A program made the position numbers and the translations under genes. A stretch of DNA of 64,000 nt from Flavobacterium sp. JAS (GTDB taxonomy: Bacteria; Bacteroidota; Bacteroidia; Flavobacteriales; Flavobacteriaceae). The DNA lies in the NCBI RefSeq assembly GCF_020991455.1, contig NZ_JAJMOX010000008.1, positions 1-64,000 on the forward strand, given 5' to 3'. Below the pieces are notes generated by a model. The model saw only the letters and a program-made list of their open reading frames with translations. It did no database searches and was not told where the DNA came from. Shown one piece after another: positions 9,765 through 17,677 of this stretch; position 1 is the first letter of the stretch, and every line of letters begins with the position of its first letter.

Positions 9765-10046
9765 ATGAAAAATCAAGTCACCACAATCTACAAACAAGCT
9801 GAACGCTTTGCCGAAATTACCAAAAAATCTATCATTTCCGGTAATATCGTAAGAGCAAAAAAATGTCTGGCACTTGCTGAACGTTTATTTATTACCGGAA
9901 GTATCGAAACTAAAAATGCCATTTCTAATGTGTATGTTTTTTCGGTTTCTTCTTTTATGGAAGTACGTCACTGCAATATTTCACATCTGTTTCCTCAAAC
10001 GCTTAAAGCGGAATATATCAAGCAAATTAACACATCTGGTGTATAA
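9765..10046 (+). CDS. Small conserved protein heading the kdp cluster (possibly DUF7674-like)
   Basis: A 93-residue soluble protein with no signal peptide or membrane helix. The first half is an amphipathic helical stretch with basic residues (KQAERFAEITKKS, RAKKCLALAERLF), and the second half has FSVSSFMEVRHCNISHLFP, with a Cys-His pair. I recall similar small proteins ahead of kdpFABC in other Flavobacteria, possibly the DUF7674 family, but cannot confirm the name here. Its position directly upstream of the kdp micro-ORFs, in the same direction and behind a terminator, suggests it is the first gene of the potassium operon and may regulate or assemble the pump. A start at 9765 fits the preceding leader. 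Confidence 0.7.
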   Translation: MKNQVTTIYKQAERFAEITKKSIISGNIVRAKKCLALAERLFITGSIETKNAISNVYVFSVSSFMEVRHCNISHLFPQTLKAEYIKQINTSGV

Positions 10047-10048
10047 AA

Positions 10049-10120
10049 GTTTAATCGGTTAAATGTTTAATTGTTTAATCGCCTAGCAATCTGAAATCGT
10101 AAGTCTAAAATCTAAAATAA
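10049..10120. repeat. Low-complexity GTTTAATCG / TCTAAAATCTAAAAT repeats
   Basis: Two GTTTAATCG units and TCTAAAATCTAAAAT repeats fill the gap between the first kdp-cluster gene and the micro-ORFs. A related AT-rich repeat (TTTTAGATT, TTTAGATTT) lies between two tRNA genes at 63770-63840. Nothing else is seen here. Confidence 0.4.
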
Positions 10121-10125
10121 TCTCC

Positions 10126-10212
10126 ATGTTAATCACTTTCCTTTTACTCGCATTGGCAGTTTTGCTTTTTGCCATTTGTTTTAAATCAGTTGAATTTTTT
10201 GAAAAAATCTAA
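10126..10212 (+). CDS. Single-helix micro-protein (28 aa) upstream of kdpF
   Basis: The ORF encodes MLITFLLLALAVLLFAICF followed by KSVEFFEKI: one hydrophobic helix of about 18 residues with a short charged C-terminal tail. Its stop is 3 bases before the kdpF ATG. It resembles KdpF in size and topology but not in sequence. Tight spacing and an uninterrupted helix argue that it is translated, perhaps as a small pump-associated or regulatory membrane peptide. No function is known to me, and no database comparison was possible. Confidence 0.55.
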   Translation: MLITFLLLALAVLLFAICFKSVEFFEKI

Positions 10213-10215
10213 ATC

Positions 10216-10293
10216 ATGACTGCACTATTTATTATTTCGATCGCCGTTTTTGGCTATTTGGTTTATGTATTAATCAAACCTGAAAAATTTTAA
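10216..10293 (+). CDS. kdpF: K(+)-transporting ATPase subunit KdpF
   Basis: A 25-residue single-helix peptide (MTALFIISIAVFGYL followed by VYVLIKPEKF). The helix ends in Y-x-L-x-KPEKF, the typical KdpF tail, and it lies directly ahead of kdpA as KdpF usually does. In other bacteria KdpF is a small lipid-like stabiliser of the KdpFABC complex in the inner membrane. Spacing is 3 bases to the ORF before and 3 bases to the ORF after, so these are co-translated micro-ORFs. Confidence 0.85.
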   Translation: MTALFIISIAVFGYLVYVLIKPEKF

Positions 10294-10296
10294 AAA

Positions 10297-10386
10297 ATGA
10301 AAAAGTCACAATCTAAAAAAATGCAAATAGTATATGCGTGTGTGGCTTGGTCATTAGCCTTTATAACACTTATTATGTTTTTATAA
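10297..10386 (+). CDS. Single-helix micro-protein (29 aa) between kdpF and kdpA
   Basis: The product has a basic N-terminus, MKKSQSKKMQ, followed by one hydrophobic helix (IVYACVAWSLAFITLIMFL) that runs to the last residue. It starts 3 bases after the kdpF stop and ends 35 bases before the kdpA ATG. It is a possible third small membrane subunit or an orphan peptide; I know of no named family. Confidence 0.5.
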   Translation: MKKSQSKKMQIVYACVAWSLAFITLIMFL

Positions 10387-10421
10387 AAGCCCAAATTTAT
10401 TTAATTTCTAACATACAAAAT

Positions 10422-12143
10422 ATGAACACAGAGTTATTTGGCATCATCAGTATTTTTATCATTACGATAGTTTTAGCCATTCCAATAGGAAAATATATTG
10501 CTAAAGTTTATTTGGGTGATAAAACATTGTTTGACCCAATTTTCAATCCAATTGAAAAATTTATTTTTAAAATCAGCAGCATCAATTCCACTGAAGAAAT
10601 GAACTGGAAACAACACTTAAAAGCACTTTTAGGTATAAATATGGTTTGGTTCTTTCTTTGCTTTTTTGTTTTACTGTTTCAAGGATCATTGTTTTTAAAT
10701 CCCGATAACAACCCGTCTATGAGTCCAGATTTGGCTTTTAATACTGCCATTTCATTTGTCGTAAATTGTAATTTACAGCATTACTCAGGCGAAAGCGGCG
10801 TTTCTTACTTGTCACAAATGTTCTTAATGTTCCTGCAATTTGTTTCTGCTGGTGTTGGAATGGCAGCTGCGGCAATGATTTTTACTGCAATGAGAGAAAG
10901 AACTACCGATAAACTGGGTAACTTTTACAATTATTTCATCAAAAGCTGTACACGTATTTTATTACCACTTTCTACTATTGTAGCAGTTGCTCTATTATTT
11001 AGCGGAACTCCTATGACGTTTGAAGGAAAAGATGCTATCACAACTTTACAAGGTGATCATGTAGAAGTTTCTCGCGGACCCGCAGCGGCATTTATTGCTA
11101 TTAAACATATTGGTACAAATGGTGGTGGTTTTTTTGGAGCCAACTCGGCACATCCATTAGAGAACCCAACTTATTTTACCAACGCAGTTGAATTATGGGC
11201 GCAATTAATTGTTCCGTTTGCTATGATTTTTGCTTTAGGTTTTTATCTAAAGAAAAGAAAATTATCTTATGTAATTTTTGGAGTCATGACGGTTGGATTC
11301 TTACTGCTGGTTATTCCAACAGTTATTAGCGAAATCAACGGAAATCCCGCTATCGAAAAAATGGGAATCTCTCAAGCAACCGGAGCCATGGAAGGAAAAG
11401 AGGTTCGGTTTGGTCCAGCGATTTCAGGTTTTTGGAGTATTGCTACAACCGTAATTTCTACAGGTTCTGTAAATAGTATGCACGATAGTTCAATGCCAGT
11501 TTCCGGTGCTATGGAATTACTTGCCATGATGGTCAATGCCTTTTATGGCGGTTGTGGAGTTGGGATTCTGAACTTCTATGTTTTCATTATTCTGGCTGTA
11601 TTTATCTCTGGATTAATGGTAGGTCGAACACCTGAGTTTCTAGGAAAGAAAATCGAAGCTCGGGAAGTTAAAATTGCGGCCTTTATTGCTATTCTTCATC
11701 CTTTATTAATATTATCAGGAACAGCTTTAGCTTCTTATTTTGCAGCACATGATACTGCAATGGGTTACTGGTTTAGCGGAAACGCAACAGGCTGGTTAAA
11801 CAATCCGGCACATCATGGATTCTCAGAAATGTTATATGAATATACTTCAAGCGCCGCTAATAACGGTTCTGGTTTTGAAGGTTTAGGAGATAACAATCCG
11901 TTCTGGAATATCACTACAGGAATTGTGTTGCTATTGAGCCGTTTCATTCCTATCGTTGGGCCATTGGCAATCGCAGGATTATTGGCTAATAAAAAATACA
12001 TTCCGGAAAGTGCAGGAACTTTAAAAACTGACACTTCTATTTTTGGAGTAATGGTTTTCGCCGTAATCGCAATTATTGCTGCTTTATCATTCTTCCCAGC
12101 GTTGGCTTTAGGTCCATTGGCAGAATATTTTACCTTAAAATAA
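10422..12143 (+). CDS. kdpA: Potassium-transporting ATPase subunit KdpA
   Basis: The 573-residue channel-like subunit binds and translocates potassium in the high-affinity KdpFABC pump of the inner membrane. About ten membrane helices are visible, with filter-like loops such as NCNLQHYSGESGVSYLSQM and GTNGGGFFGANSAHP, both hallmark KdpA segments. An in-frame extension back to 10338 overlaps the 29-aa micro-ORF and lacks a KdpA-like N-terminus. The ATG at 10422 (MNTELFGIISIFIIT) gives a normal family start and length. It is followed 11 bases later by kdpB. Confidence 0.96.
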   Translation: MNTELFGIISIFIITIVLAIPIGKYIAKVYLGDKTLFDPIFNPIEKFIFKISSINSTEEMNWKQHLKALLGINMVWFFLCFFVLLFQGSLFLNPDNNPSMSPDLAFNTAISFVVNCNLQHYSGESGVSYLSQMFLMFLQFVSAGVGMAAAAMIFTAMRERTTDKLGNFYNYFIKSCTRILLPLSTIVAVALLFSGTPMTFEGKDAITTLQGDHVEVSRGPAAAFIAIKHIGTNGGGFFGANSAHPLENPTYFTNAVELWAQLIVPFAMIFALGFYLKKRKLSYVIFGVMTVGFLLLVIPTVISEINGNPAIEKMGISQATGAMEGKEVRFGPAISGFWSIATTVISTGSVNSMHDSSMPVSGAMELLAMMVNAFYGGCGVGILNFYVFIILAVFISGLMVGRTPEFLGKKIEAREVKIAAFIAILHPLLILSGTALASYFAAHDTAMGYWFSGNATGWLNNPAHHGFSEMLYEYTSSAANNGSGFEGLGDNNPFWNITTGIVLLLSRFIPIVGPLAIAGLLANKKYIPESAGTLKTDTSIFGVMVFAVIAIIAALSFFPALALGPLAEYFTLK

Positions 12144-12154
12144 TATAAAAGAAA

Positions 12155-14188
12155 ATGACATCTAATAAATCCAATTCATTATTTGAAAGCAAACAGGTAA
12201 AAGAAGCTTTAGTGCAATCTTTTGTGAAGCTTAATCCAAAAATGATGATCAAAAATCCGGTAATGTTTACCGTAGAAATAGGAACTGCCATTATGTTTGC
12301 TGTTTGTATTTCCATTTTAATGGGAGCAACAGATCAAGGTAGTTTTATCTATAATTTAATTGTGTTCTTAATTTTACTTGCAACGCTTTTGTTTGCCAAT
12401 TTTGCCGAGGCTATTGCCGAAGCCAGAGGGAAAGCTCAAGCTGACAGTTTAAGAAAAACACGTGAAGAAACTCCTGCAAGACAAATTTTGCCTAACGGAG
12501 AAATCAAAAACATCAGTTCATCTGAATTGAAAAAAGGAGATATTTTCGTTTGTGAATCAGGTGATTTAATTGCTACTGATGGTGAAATTATCGAAGGTTT
12601 AGCAACTATCGATGAAAGTGCTATTACGGGAGAAAGTGCTCCTGTAATTCGGGAAGCTGGTGGTGATAAATCATCTGTAACCGGAGGAACAAAAGTATTG
12701 TCTGATAAAATTAAAGTAATCGTAACTTCTGAGCCTGGCGAAAGTTTCTTGGATAAAATGATTGCTTTGGTTGAAGGTGCAAGCCGTCAAAAAACACCAA
12801 ACGAAATTGCCTTGACTATTTTATTAGCCGCATTTACTTTAATCTTCGTGATTGTGTGCGTTACGCTAAAACCGTTTGCCGACTATGCAAATGCACCCAT
12901 CACGATCGCGGCTTTCATTGCACTATTTGTTTGTTTGATTCCAACTACAATTGGAGGTTTACTTTCAGCAATTGGTATTGCGGGAATGGACAGAGCATTG
13001 CGCGCCAACGTAATTACAAAATCCGGAAAAGCGGTTGAAACTGCCGGAGATATTGACGTATTGCTTTTGGATAAAACCGGAACAATCACAATTGGAAACC
13101 GAAAAGCCACAAATTTCTATCCTGCAAAAGGAGTTTCAGAAGAAGATTTTATAAAATCTGCTGTGTTAAGTTCACTGGCAGATGACACTCCGGAAGGGAA
13201 AAGTATCGTGGAATTGGCTGGAGCCGAAACTGCCAATAAATTATCAATTGAAGGTGCTACTTTAATAAAATTTACCGCAGAAACCAGAACTTCCGGAGTT
13301 ATTTTAAAAGACGGAACCAATATTAGAAAAGGTGCTCAGGATGCTGCAAAAAACATTGCACTTCAAGCCGGAAACTCTTTCCCTGAAGATATTGCCCAAA
13401 AAGTAATTGATATTTCGTCTAAAGGAGGAACGCCATTAGTGGTTATTAAAAACAATCAGGTTCAAGGTGTTATCGAATTACAGGATATCATTAAAACGGG
13501 AATGAAAGAACGTTTTGACCGTTTGAGAAAAATGGGTGTAAAAACGGTGATGGTTACAGGAGATAACCCTCTAACAGCTAAGTTTATTGCCGAAGCTGCC
13601 GGTGTTGATGATTTTATTGCCGAAGCAAAACCTGAGGACAAAATGAATTACATCAAAAACGAGCAAAACCTTGGTAAACTTGTTGCTATGATGGGTGACG
13701 GAACCAACGATGCTCCTGCCCTTGCGCAAGCCAATGTGGGTGTTGCCATGAACAGCGGAACTCAAGCTGCTAAAGAAGCCGGAAACATGGTCGATCTTGA
13801 CAATGATCCAACGAAATTAATTGAGATTATTGAAATTGGAAAACAGCTTTTAATGACTCGCGGAACTTTAACTACTTTTTCTATTGCAAATGACGTTGCG
13901 AAATATTTTGCTATTGTTCCTGCTCTTTTTATTACTGCGATTCCTGCGCTTGAAGGATTGAATATCATGCGTTTACACAGCCCTGAAAGTGCAATTTTAT
14001 CAGCGGTAATTTTCAACGCCATTATCATTCCGATATTGATTCCATTAGCATTGAGAGGTGTTGATTATAAACCAATTGGTGCAAGTGCAATCCTTAAAAG
14101 AAACCTGTTGATTTATGGTTTAGGCGGATTGATTGTCCCTTTTATCGGAATTAAATTAATTGATTTACTTGTTACCTTATTTATGTAA
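12155..14188 (+). CDS. kdpB: Potassium-transporting ATPase subunit KdpB (P-type ATPase)
   Basis: The 677-residue catalytic subunit hydrolyses ATP to drive potassium uptake through KdpA. The phosphorylation motif DKTGT has Asp306. The actuator loop has ITGESAP, the nucleotide domain has KGA and TPLVV motifs, and the hinge has [10 protein letters not shown] and [15 protein letters not shown]. Seven or so membrane helices frame these. The length matches the KdpB family. It lies 11 bases after kdpA and 96 bases before kdpC, the latter gap being filled by an inverted repeat. Confidence 0.97.
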   Translation: MTSNKSNSLFESKQVKEALVQSFVKLNPKMMIKNPVMFTVEIGTAIMFAVCISILMGATDQGSFIYNLIVFLILLATLLFANFAEAIAEARGKAQADSLRKTREETPARQILPNGEIKNISSSELKKGDIFVCESGDLIATDGEIIEGLATIDESAITGESAPVIREAGGDKSSVTGGTKVLSDKIKVIVTSEPGESFLDKMIALVEGASRQKTPNEIALTILLAAFTLIFVIVCVTLKPFADYANAPITIAAFIALFVCLIPTTIGGLLSAIGIAGMDRALRANVITKSGKAVETAGDIDVLLLDKTGTITIGNRKATNFYPAKGVSEEDFIKSAVLSSLADDTPEGKSIVELAGAETANKLSIEGATLIKFTAETRTSGVILKDGTNIRKGAQDAAKNIALQAGNSFPEDIAQKVIDISSKGGTPLVVIKNNQVQGVIELQDIIKTGMKERFDRLRKMGVKTVMVTGDNPLTAKFIAEAAGVDDFIAEAKPEDKMNYIKNEQNLGKLVAMMGDGTNDAPALAQANVGVAMNSGTQAAKEAGNMVDLDNDPTKLIEIIEIGKQLLMTRGTLTTFSIANDVAKYFAIVPALFITAIPALEGLNIMRLHSPESAILSAVIFNAIIIPILIPLALRGVDYKPIGASAILKRNLLIYGLGGLIVPFIGIKLIDLLVTLFM

Positions 14189-14200
14189 ATATTAAGCTTC

Positions 14201-14277
14201 TGAGGTTCTAAGTCGCTAAGTTTCTAAGTTTTTTTCTTAGTCTTAGCAACTTAGTAACTCAGCGACTTAGAAACTCA
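14201..14277. repeat. Inverted repeat (GAGGTTCTAAGTCGCTAAG...) between kdpB and kdpC
   Basis: Arms 14201-14228 and 14250-14277 pair with a few mismatches, giving a stem of about 28 bases in the transcript between kdpB and kdpC. A degraded half-copy (GGTTCTGAGTTGCTAAGTTACTAAG) follows kdpC at about 14850-14875. It interrupts an otherwise tight operon and could affect mRNA processing or the KdpB:KdpC ratio. Confidence 0.7.
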
Positions 14278-14284
14278 AAAAAAA

Positions 14285-14851
14285 ATGAAAACTATATTTT
14301 CACTATTAAAATTGACACTGCTTACCGTAATTCTGTTTGCAGTTATTTATCCCTTGGCGATTTACGGAATTGCACAATTTGCTCCAAATCATGGAAAAGG
14401 GGAAACTATTTCCGTTAACGGAAAAGTGGTTGGTTACCAAAAAATCGGTCAGAAATTCGATAAATCGAATTATTTCTGGGGAAGACCTTCGGCTGTAGAT
14501 TATAATGCTGCAGGAAGCGCAGGAAGCAACAAAGGACCAAGTAATGCTGAATATTTGGCTTTGGTTCAAAAAAGAATTGATACGTTTTTAGTCGTTCATC
14601 CTTATTTAAAAAAATCTGAAATTCCGGCTGATATGGTTACGGCTTCAGGAAGTGGTTTAGATCCGAATATTTCTCCGGAAGGTGCCTTGATTCAGGTAAA
14701 ACGTATTGCCAAAGAAAGAAAATTAGCCGAAGATAAAGTAAAAGCTTTAGTTGAAGCAAATATCAATACGCCAAAAGTTATGGGAACTCCAACAGTAAAT
14801 GTGTTGGAATTGAATGTGGCTTTGGATGAGCTTTCTAAGAAAGGTTCTTAG
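14285..14851 (+). CDS. kdpC: Potassium-transporting ATPase subunit KdpC
   Basis: A 188-residue accessory subunit with one N-terminal membrane helix (about 7-29) and a periplasmic domain. The family motifs are YFWGRPSAVDYN, AAGSAGSNKGPSN and SASGLDPNISP-like (here ASGSGLDPNISPEGA). KdpC stabilises the KdpFABC complex and raises its ATP affinity in characterised systems. The length is normal. It ends the pump operon proper; the porin follows after 432 bases of repeats. Confidence 0.95.
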   Translation: MKTIFSLLKLTLLTVILFAVIYPLAIYGIAQFAPNHGKGETISVNGKVVGYQKIGQKFDKSNYFWGRPSAVDYNAAGSAGSNKGPSNAEYLALVQKRIDTFLVVHPYLKKSEIPADMVTASGSGLDPNISPEGALIQVKRIAKERKLAEDKVKALVEANINTPKVMGTPTVNVLELNVALDELSKKGS

Positions 14852-14882
14852 GTTCTGAGTTGCTAAGTTACTAAGGTTTTAT

Positions 14883-15097
14883 CCTGCAAGGTTTTCAAAA
14901 CCTTGTAGGTATGCTAAAGTAATTCGCTCATTTTGTGTCATTTCGACGGAGGAGAAATCCTCGTTGCTAAATCGACATAGATTGACATTCTTTGCGGAGT
15001 TTCTTGTGAAGATTTCTCCTCCGTCGAAATGACAAATCAAGACGTTGACAAACTAAAACTTAAATTAATACCTACAAGGTTTTGAAAACCTTGCAGG
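14883..15097. repeat. Nested palindromes: two 27-bp AAGGTTTT repeats around a 24-bp inverted repeat
   Basis: The outer units 14883-14909 and 15071-15097 are exact reverse complements over 27 bases, and each is itself a near-perfect palindrome. Inside them, 14936-14959 (TGTCATTTCGACGGAGGAGA...) and 15011-15034 form a perfect 24-base inverted repeat around 51 bases. There is no ORF inside and no target-site duplication by eye. Together with the element at 15125 this accounts for most of the 432-base kdpC-porin gap. It looks like small non-coding mobile or MITE-like debris. Confidence 0.8.
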
Positions 15098-15124
15098 AAA
15101 CGAAAATGCCTTTTTTACCTCAAA

Positions 15125-15222
15125 TGCCCTAGCCCCGATAGTAGTGAAAATCCTTTTGTGCCGGTCCCGATAGCTATCGGGAGACACAAAAGATTGAAAC
15201 GGATAGCGGGAAATAGCTCCTA
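15125..15222. repeat. Conserved TGCCCTAGC...GGAAATAGCTCCTAA element, copy 1
   Basis: The outer sequence (TGCCCTAGCCCCGATAG on the left, GCGGGAAATAGCTCCTAA on the right) is shared with 34392-34479. The centre is a hairpin with TCCTTTTGTG / CACAAAAGA arms and an inner CCCGATAGCTATCGGG palindrome. The centre differs between the copies while the outer parts match, the signature of a structured element with an exchangeable hairpin. A structured RNA (a Flavo-1-like motif is one candidate) or a mobile repeat are both possible. Confidence 0.65.
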
Positions 15223-15283
15223 AAAAACTTATTCAGAAATGACGAACTGAATAAATCTACTAATAAAATACCACATTAATAAA

Positions 15284-16360
15284 ATGAAAAAAATTATACT
15301 TACCGCTTTAATCGCTTTTGGTTTTAGCAATTTACATGCACAGGAAGAATCAAAAAGTCCGCTTACGTTTTCAGGATATGTAGACGTTTATTATAGTTAT
15401 GATTTCGGGAAACCGGATAATCATACTCGTCCAAGCTTTTTTTATAACTATAACAAAAGCAATGAAGTAAACCTGAATTTAGGACTAGCAAAAGTGAATT
15501 ACTCTAAAGATAATATTCGCGGAAATTTTGCCTTAATGGCGGGAACTTACGCTGAATATAATATGGCGGCGGAACAAGGTTTATTGAAAAATGTATACGA
15601 GGCGAATGTGGGTGTAAAGATTTCACAAAGCCATAATTTATGGATTGATGCGGGAATTATGCCGGCGCACATAGGTTTTGAAAGTGCAATTGGAAAAGAT
15701 TGTCCGACTTTAACGAGAAGTATTCTCGCTGAAAACTCTCCGTATTATGAAACGGGAGTTAAAATTGGTTACACGTCTGAGTCCGGAAAATGGTATTTGG
15801 CAGGAATGTACTTGAATGGCTGGCAACGTATTGAGAAAGTTGAAGGCAATCATACGCCTGCTTTTGGAACACAAGTTACCTATAAACCATCGGACAGAGT
15901 GGTTTTGAATTGGAGTACTTATGTTGGAAATGAACAACCGGATATCGACAAAAAATGGCGTTATTTTAATAACTTTTACGGACAATTTAAAGTAACGGAC
16001 AAAACAAATGTTACGGCTGGTTTTGATGTTGGATCCCAACAAGCAGCTAAAAATAGTAACAAATACGATACTTGGTTTTCACCAGTTTTGATCGTGCAAT
16101 ACAAACCAACTGATAAAATTCAATTAGCGGCTCGTGGCGAGTATTACAGTGACGAAAAAGGAGTTATTATCGCAACGGAAACTCCAAATGGTTTTAAAAC
16201 TTACGGATTTTCAGCTAACTTTGATTACTTAGTTACTGATAATGTAATGTTTAGATTAGAAGCAAGAAATCTTTCGAGTAAAGATGAAATATTTACAAAA
16301 GACAATCTTCCAACGAATACAAATGCGTTTGTAACAACTTCGCTGGCGATTTCATTTTAG
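15284..16360 (+). CDS. Outer-membrane porin (beta-barrel) of the kdp locus
   Basis: A 358-residue protein with a clean signal peptide (MKKIILTALIAFGFSNLHAQ) and then alternating beta-strand patterns (LTFSGYVDVYYSYDFG, GVKISQSHNLWIDAGIMPAH, KWYLAGMYLNGW) ending in an aromatic/hydrophobic strand with C-terminal Phe (TTSLAISF). It resembles the BBP2/OmpL-like putative porins of Bacteroidota. Its place between kdpC and the KdpD-like gene, in the same direction, suggests it admits potassium or other ions across the outer membrane for the pump. That role is inferred from context. Confidence 0.82.
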   Translation: MKKIILTALIAFGFSNLHAQEESKSPLTFSGYVDVYYSYDFGKPDNHTRPSFFYNYNKSNEVNLNLGLAKVNYSKDNIRGNFALMAGTYAEYNMAAEQGLLKNVYEANVGVKISQSHNLWIDAGIMPAHIGFESAIGKDCPTLTRSILAENSPYYETGVKIGYTSESGKWYLAGMYLNGWQRIEKVEGNHTPAFGTQVTYKPSDRVVLNWSTYVGNEQPDIDKKWRYFNNFYGQFKVTDKTNVTAGFDVGSQQAAKNSNKYDTWFSPVLIVQYKPTDKIQLAARGEYYSDEKGVIIATETPNGFKTYGFSANFDYLVTDNVMFRLEARNLSSKDEIFTKDNLPTNTNAFVTTSLAISF

Positions 16361-16444
16361 CTTTAAGCTATAGGCTTTACGCAGTAAGCTTTTAAAACGC
16401 AATCCTGCCTAAAGCCTAAAGCCTAAAGCTTATTGCTTAAAGCA
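16361..16444. repeat. Imperfect palindrome of CTTTAAGC/TAAAGCCTAAAGCC units
   Basis: The porin-kdpD gap is almost wholly an imperfect inverted repeat with short direct units (CCTAAAG three times). It begins just after the porin stop and ends 8 bases before the next ATG, so it forms the 5' leader of the KdpD-like gene. Confidence 0.55.
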
Positions 16445-16451
16445 TATTTTT

Positions 16452-17573
16452 ATGGAACAGAAAAATAACGCACAGCACTTTCTCGATTTAATTCAGAAAT
16501 CACGAAAAGGAAAGTTTAAAGTCTACATTGGGATGAGTGCCGGTGTGGGCAAAACTTACCGTATGCTGCAAGAAGCGCATTCGCTGTTGAAAAACGGAAT
16601 TGACGTGAAAATTGGCTACATCGAAACACACATGCGAAAGGAAACGCATGAACTTTTATCTGGTTTGCCCGTGATTCCGCGGCGAACCATTTTCTATAAA
16701 GGGAAAGAGCTGGAAGAACTTGATGTGCAAGCGATTATCAACCTTAGACCTGAAGTTGTAATTGTTGACGAATTGGCACACACGAATGTTGAAGGAAGTA
16801 AAAATGAGAAACGCTGGCAAGATGTTTTAGAAATTCTTGAAGCGGGAATCAATGTTATTTCGGCAGTAAATATTCAGCATATTGAGAGTCTGAATGAAGA
16901 TGTAAAACGCATTACCAATATTGACGTTCAGGAACGAATTCCGGATAATGTTTTACGATTGGCCGATGAAGTCGTGAATATCGATTTGACTTCTGAAGAT
17001 TTGATTGCACGTTTGAAGGAAGGAAAAATTTATACGGCTGATAAAATTCAGACGGCTTTGACAAACTTCTTTAAATCAGATCAAATTCTGCAATTACGCG
17101 AATTGGCTTTGAAAGAAGTGGCAAGTCAAGTGGTTCGAAAAGTTGAAAATGAAGTACCTCAATTACACGCTTTACGCCACGAAAAACTTTTGGCTTGCAT
17201 TAGTAGTAATGATAAAACGGCTAAAATTGTGATTAGAAAAGCAGCACGTCTGGCGAGTTATTACAACGGAAGCTGGTATGTTTTGTATGTGGAAACGCCC
17301 AAAGAAAGCAGCACCAAAATTGCATTGGACAAACAACGCCATTTGATTAATAATTTTAAGTTGGCAGTACAATTAGGCGCAGAAGTGATTAAAATAGAAC
17401 ATAAAAATATTGCAGACGCAATTTTAATGGCGGTTGAAGAAAAACATATTACAACTGTCTGCATTGGGAAACCACATTTGAATTTATTTAAAGTAATTTT
17501 GTCTACAACGATTTTCAGACGCTTATTAAATAGCTTGTCTTTATCGAATGTAGACCTTGTTATTTTGTCGTAA
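16452..17573 (+). CDS. kdpD: Stand-alone KdpD N-terminal plus USP-domain protein (no kinase core)
   Basis: These 373 residues match only the cytoplasmic sensory half of KdpD. The KdpD domain has Walker A GMSAGVGKT (27-35), the GYIETHMRKET motif and Walker B VVIVDELAHTN (Asp106). A universal-stress-protein domain covers about 245-373 (LLACISSNDK to VDLVILS). The four membrane helices, dimerisation domain and ATPase domain of full KdpD are missing, and the ORF closes with a normal stop, so this is a split protein, not a frameshift. In full-length KdpD this part senses nucleotides or c-di-AMP and modulates kinase and phosphatase activity. It probably acts on a separate kinase, the next gene being the first candidate. 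Confidence 0.88.
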   Translation: MEQKNNAQHFLDLIQKSRKGKFKVYIGMSAGVGKTYRMLQEAHSLLKNGIDVKIGYIETHMRKETHELLSGLPVIPRRTIFYKGKELEELDVQAIINLRPEVVIVDELAHTNVEGSKNEKRWQDVLEILEAGINVISAVNIQHIESLNEDVKRITNIDVQERIPDNVLRLADEVVNIDLTSEDLIARLKEGKIYTADKIQTALTNFFKSDQILQLRELALKEVASQVVRKVENEVPQLHALRHEKLLACISSNDKTAKIVIRKAARLASYYNGSWYVLYVETPKESSTKIALDKQRHLINNFKLAVQLGAEVIKIEHKNIADAILMAVEEKHITTVCIGKPHLNLFKVILSTTIFRRLLNSLSLSNVDLVILS

Positions 17574-17581
17574 TTTTTTTT

Positions 17582-17641
17582 ACCATTAAGAGATTAAGAA
17601 AGATTAAGCTTTGGCTTTATGAAACTTAATAACTTAATGGT
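17582..17641. repeat. Inverted repeat ACCATTAAG...CTTAATGGT
   Basis: Arms 17582-17598 and 17625-17641 pair with two mismatches between the KdpD-like gene and the kinase gene. It is a further palindrome unrelated in sequence to the others of this locus. Confidence 0.6.
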
Positions 17642-17677
17642 TCATATATAAAAAAACTTGTTTTTAAAACAAACGTC

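Noticed and set aside
9874..10062. 62-codon ORF in a second frame of the first kdp-cluster gene
   Set aside because: It lies within a better ORF on the same strand and has no motif.
14936..15034. Insertion sequence
   Set aside because: Only 51 bases lie between the inverted arms, with no transposase and no target duplication by eye.
16452..17573. Frameshifted full-length KdpD
   Set aside because: The ORF ends with a normal stop after a complete USP domain, and the following 104 bases hold a repeat, not KdpD membrane helices in another frame.
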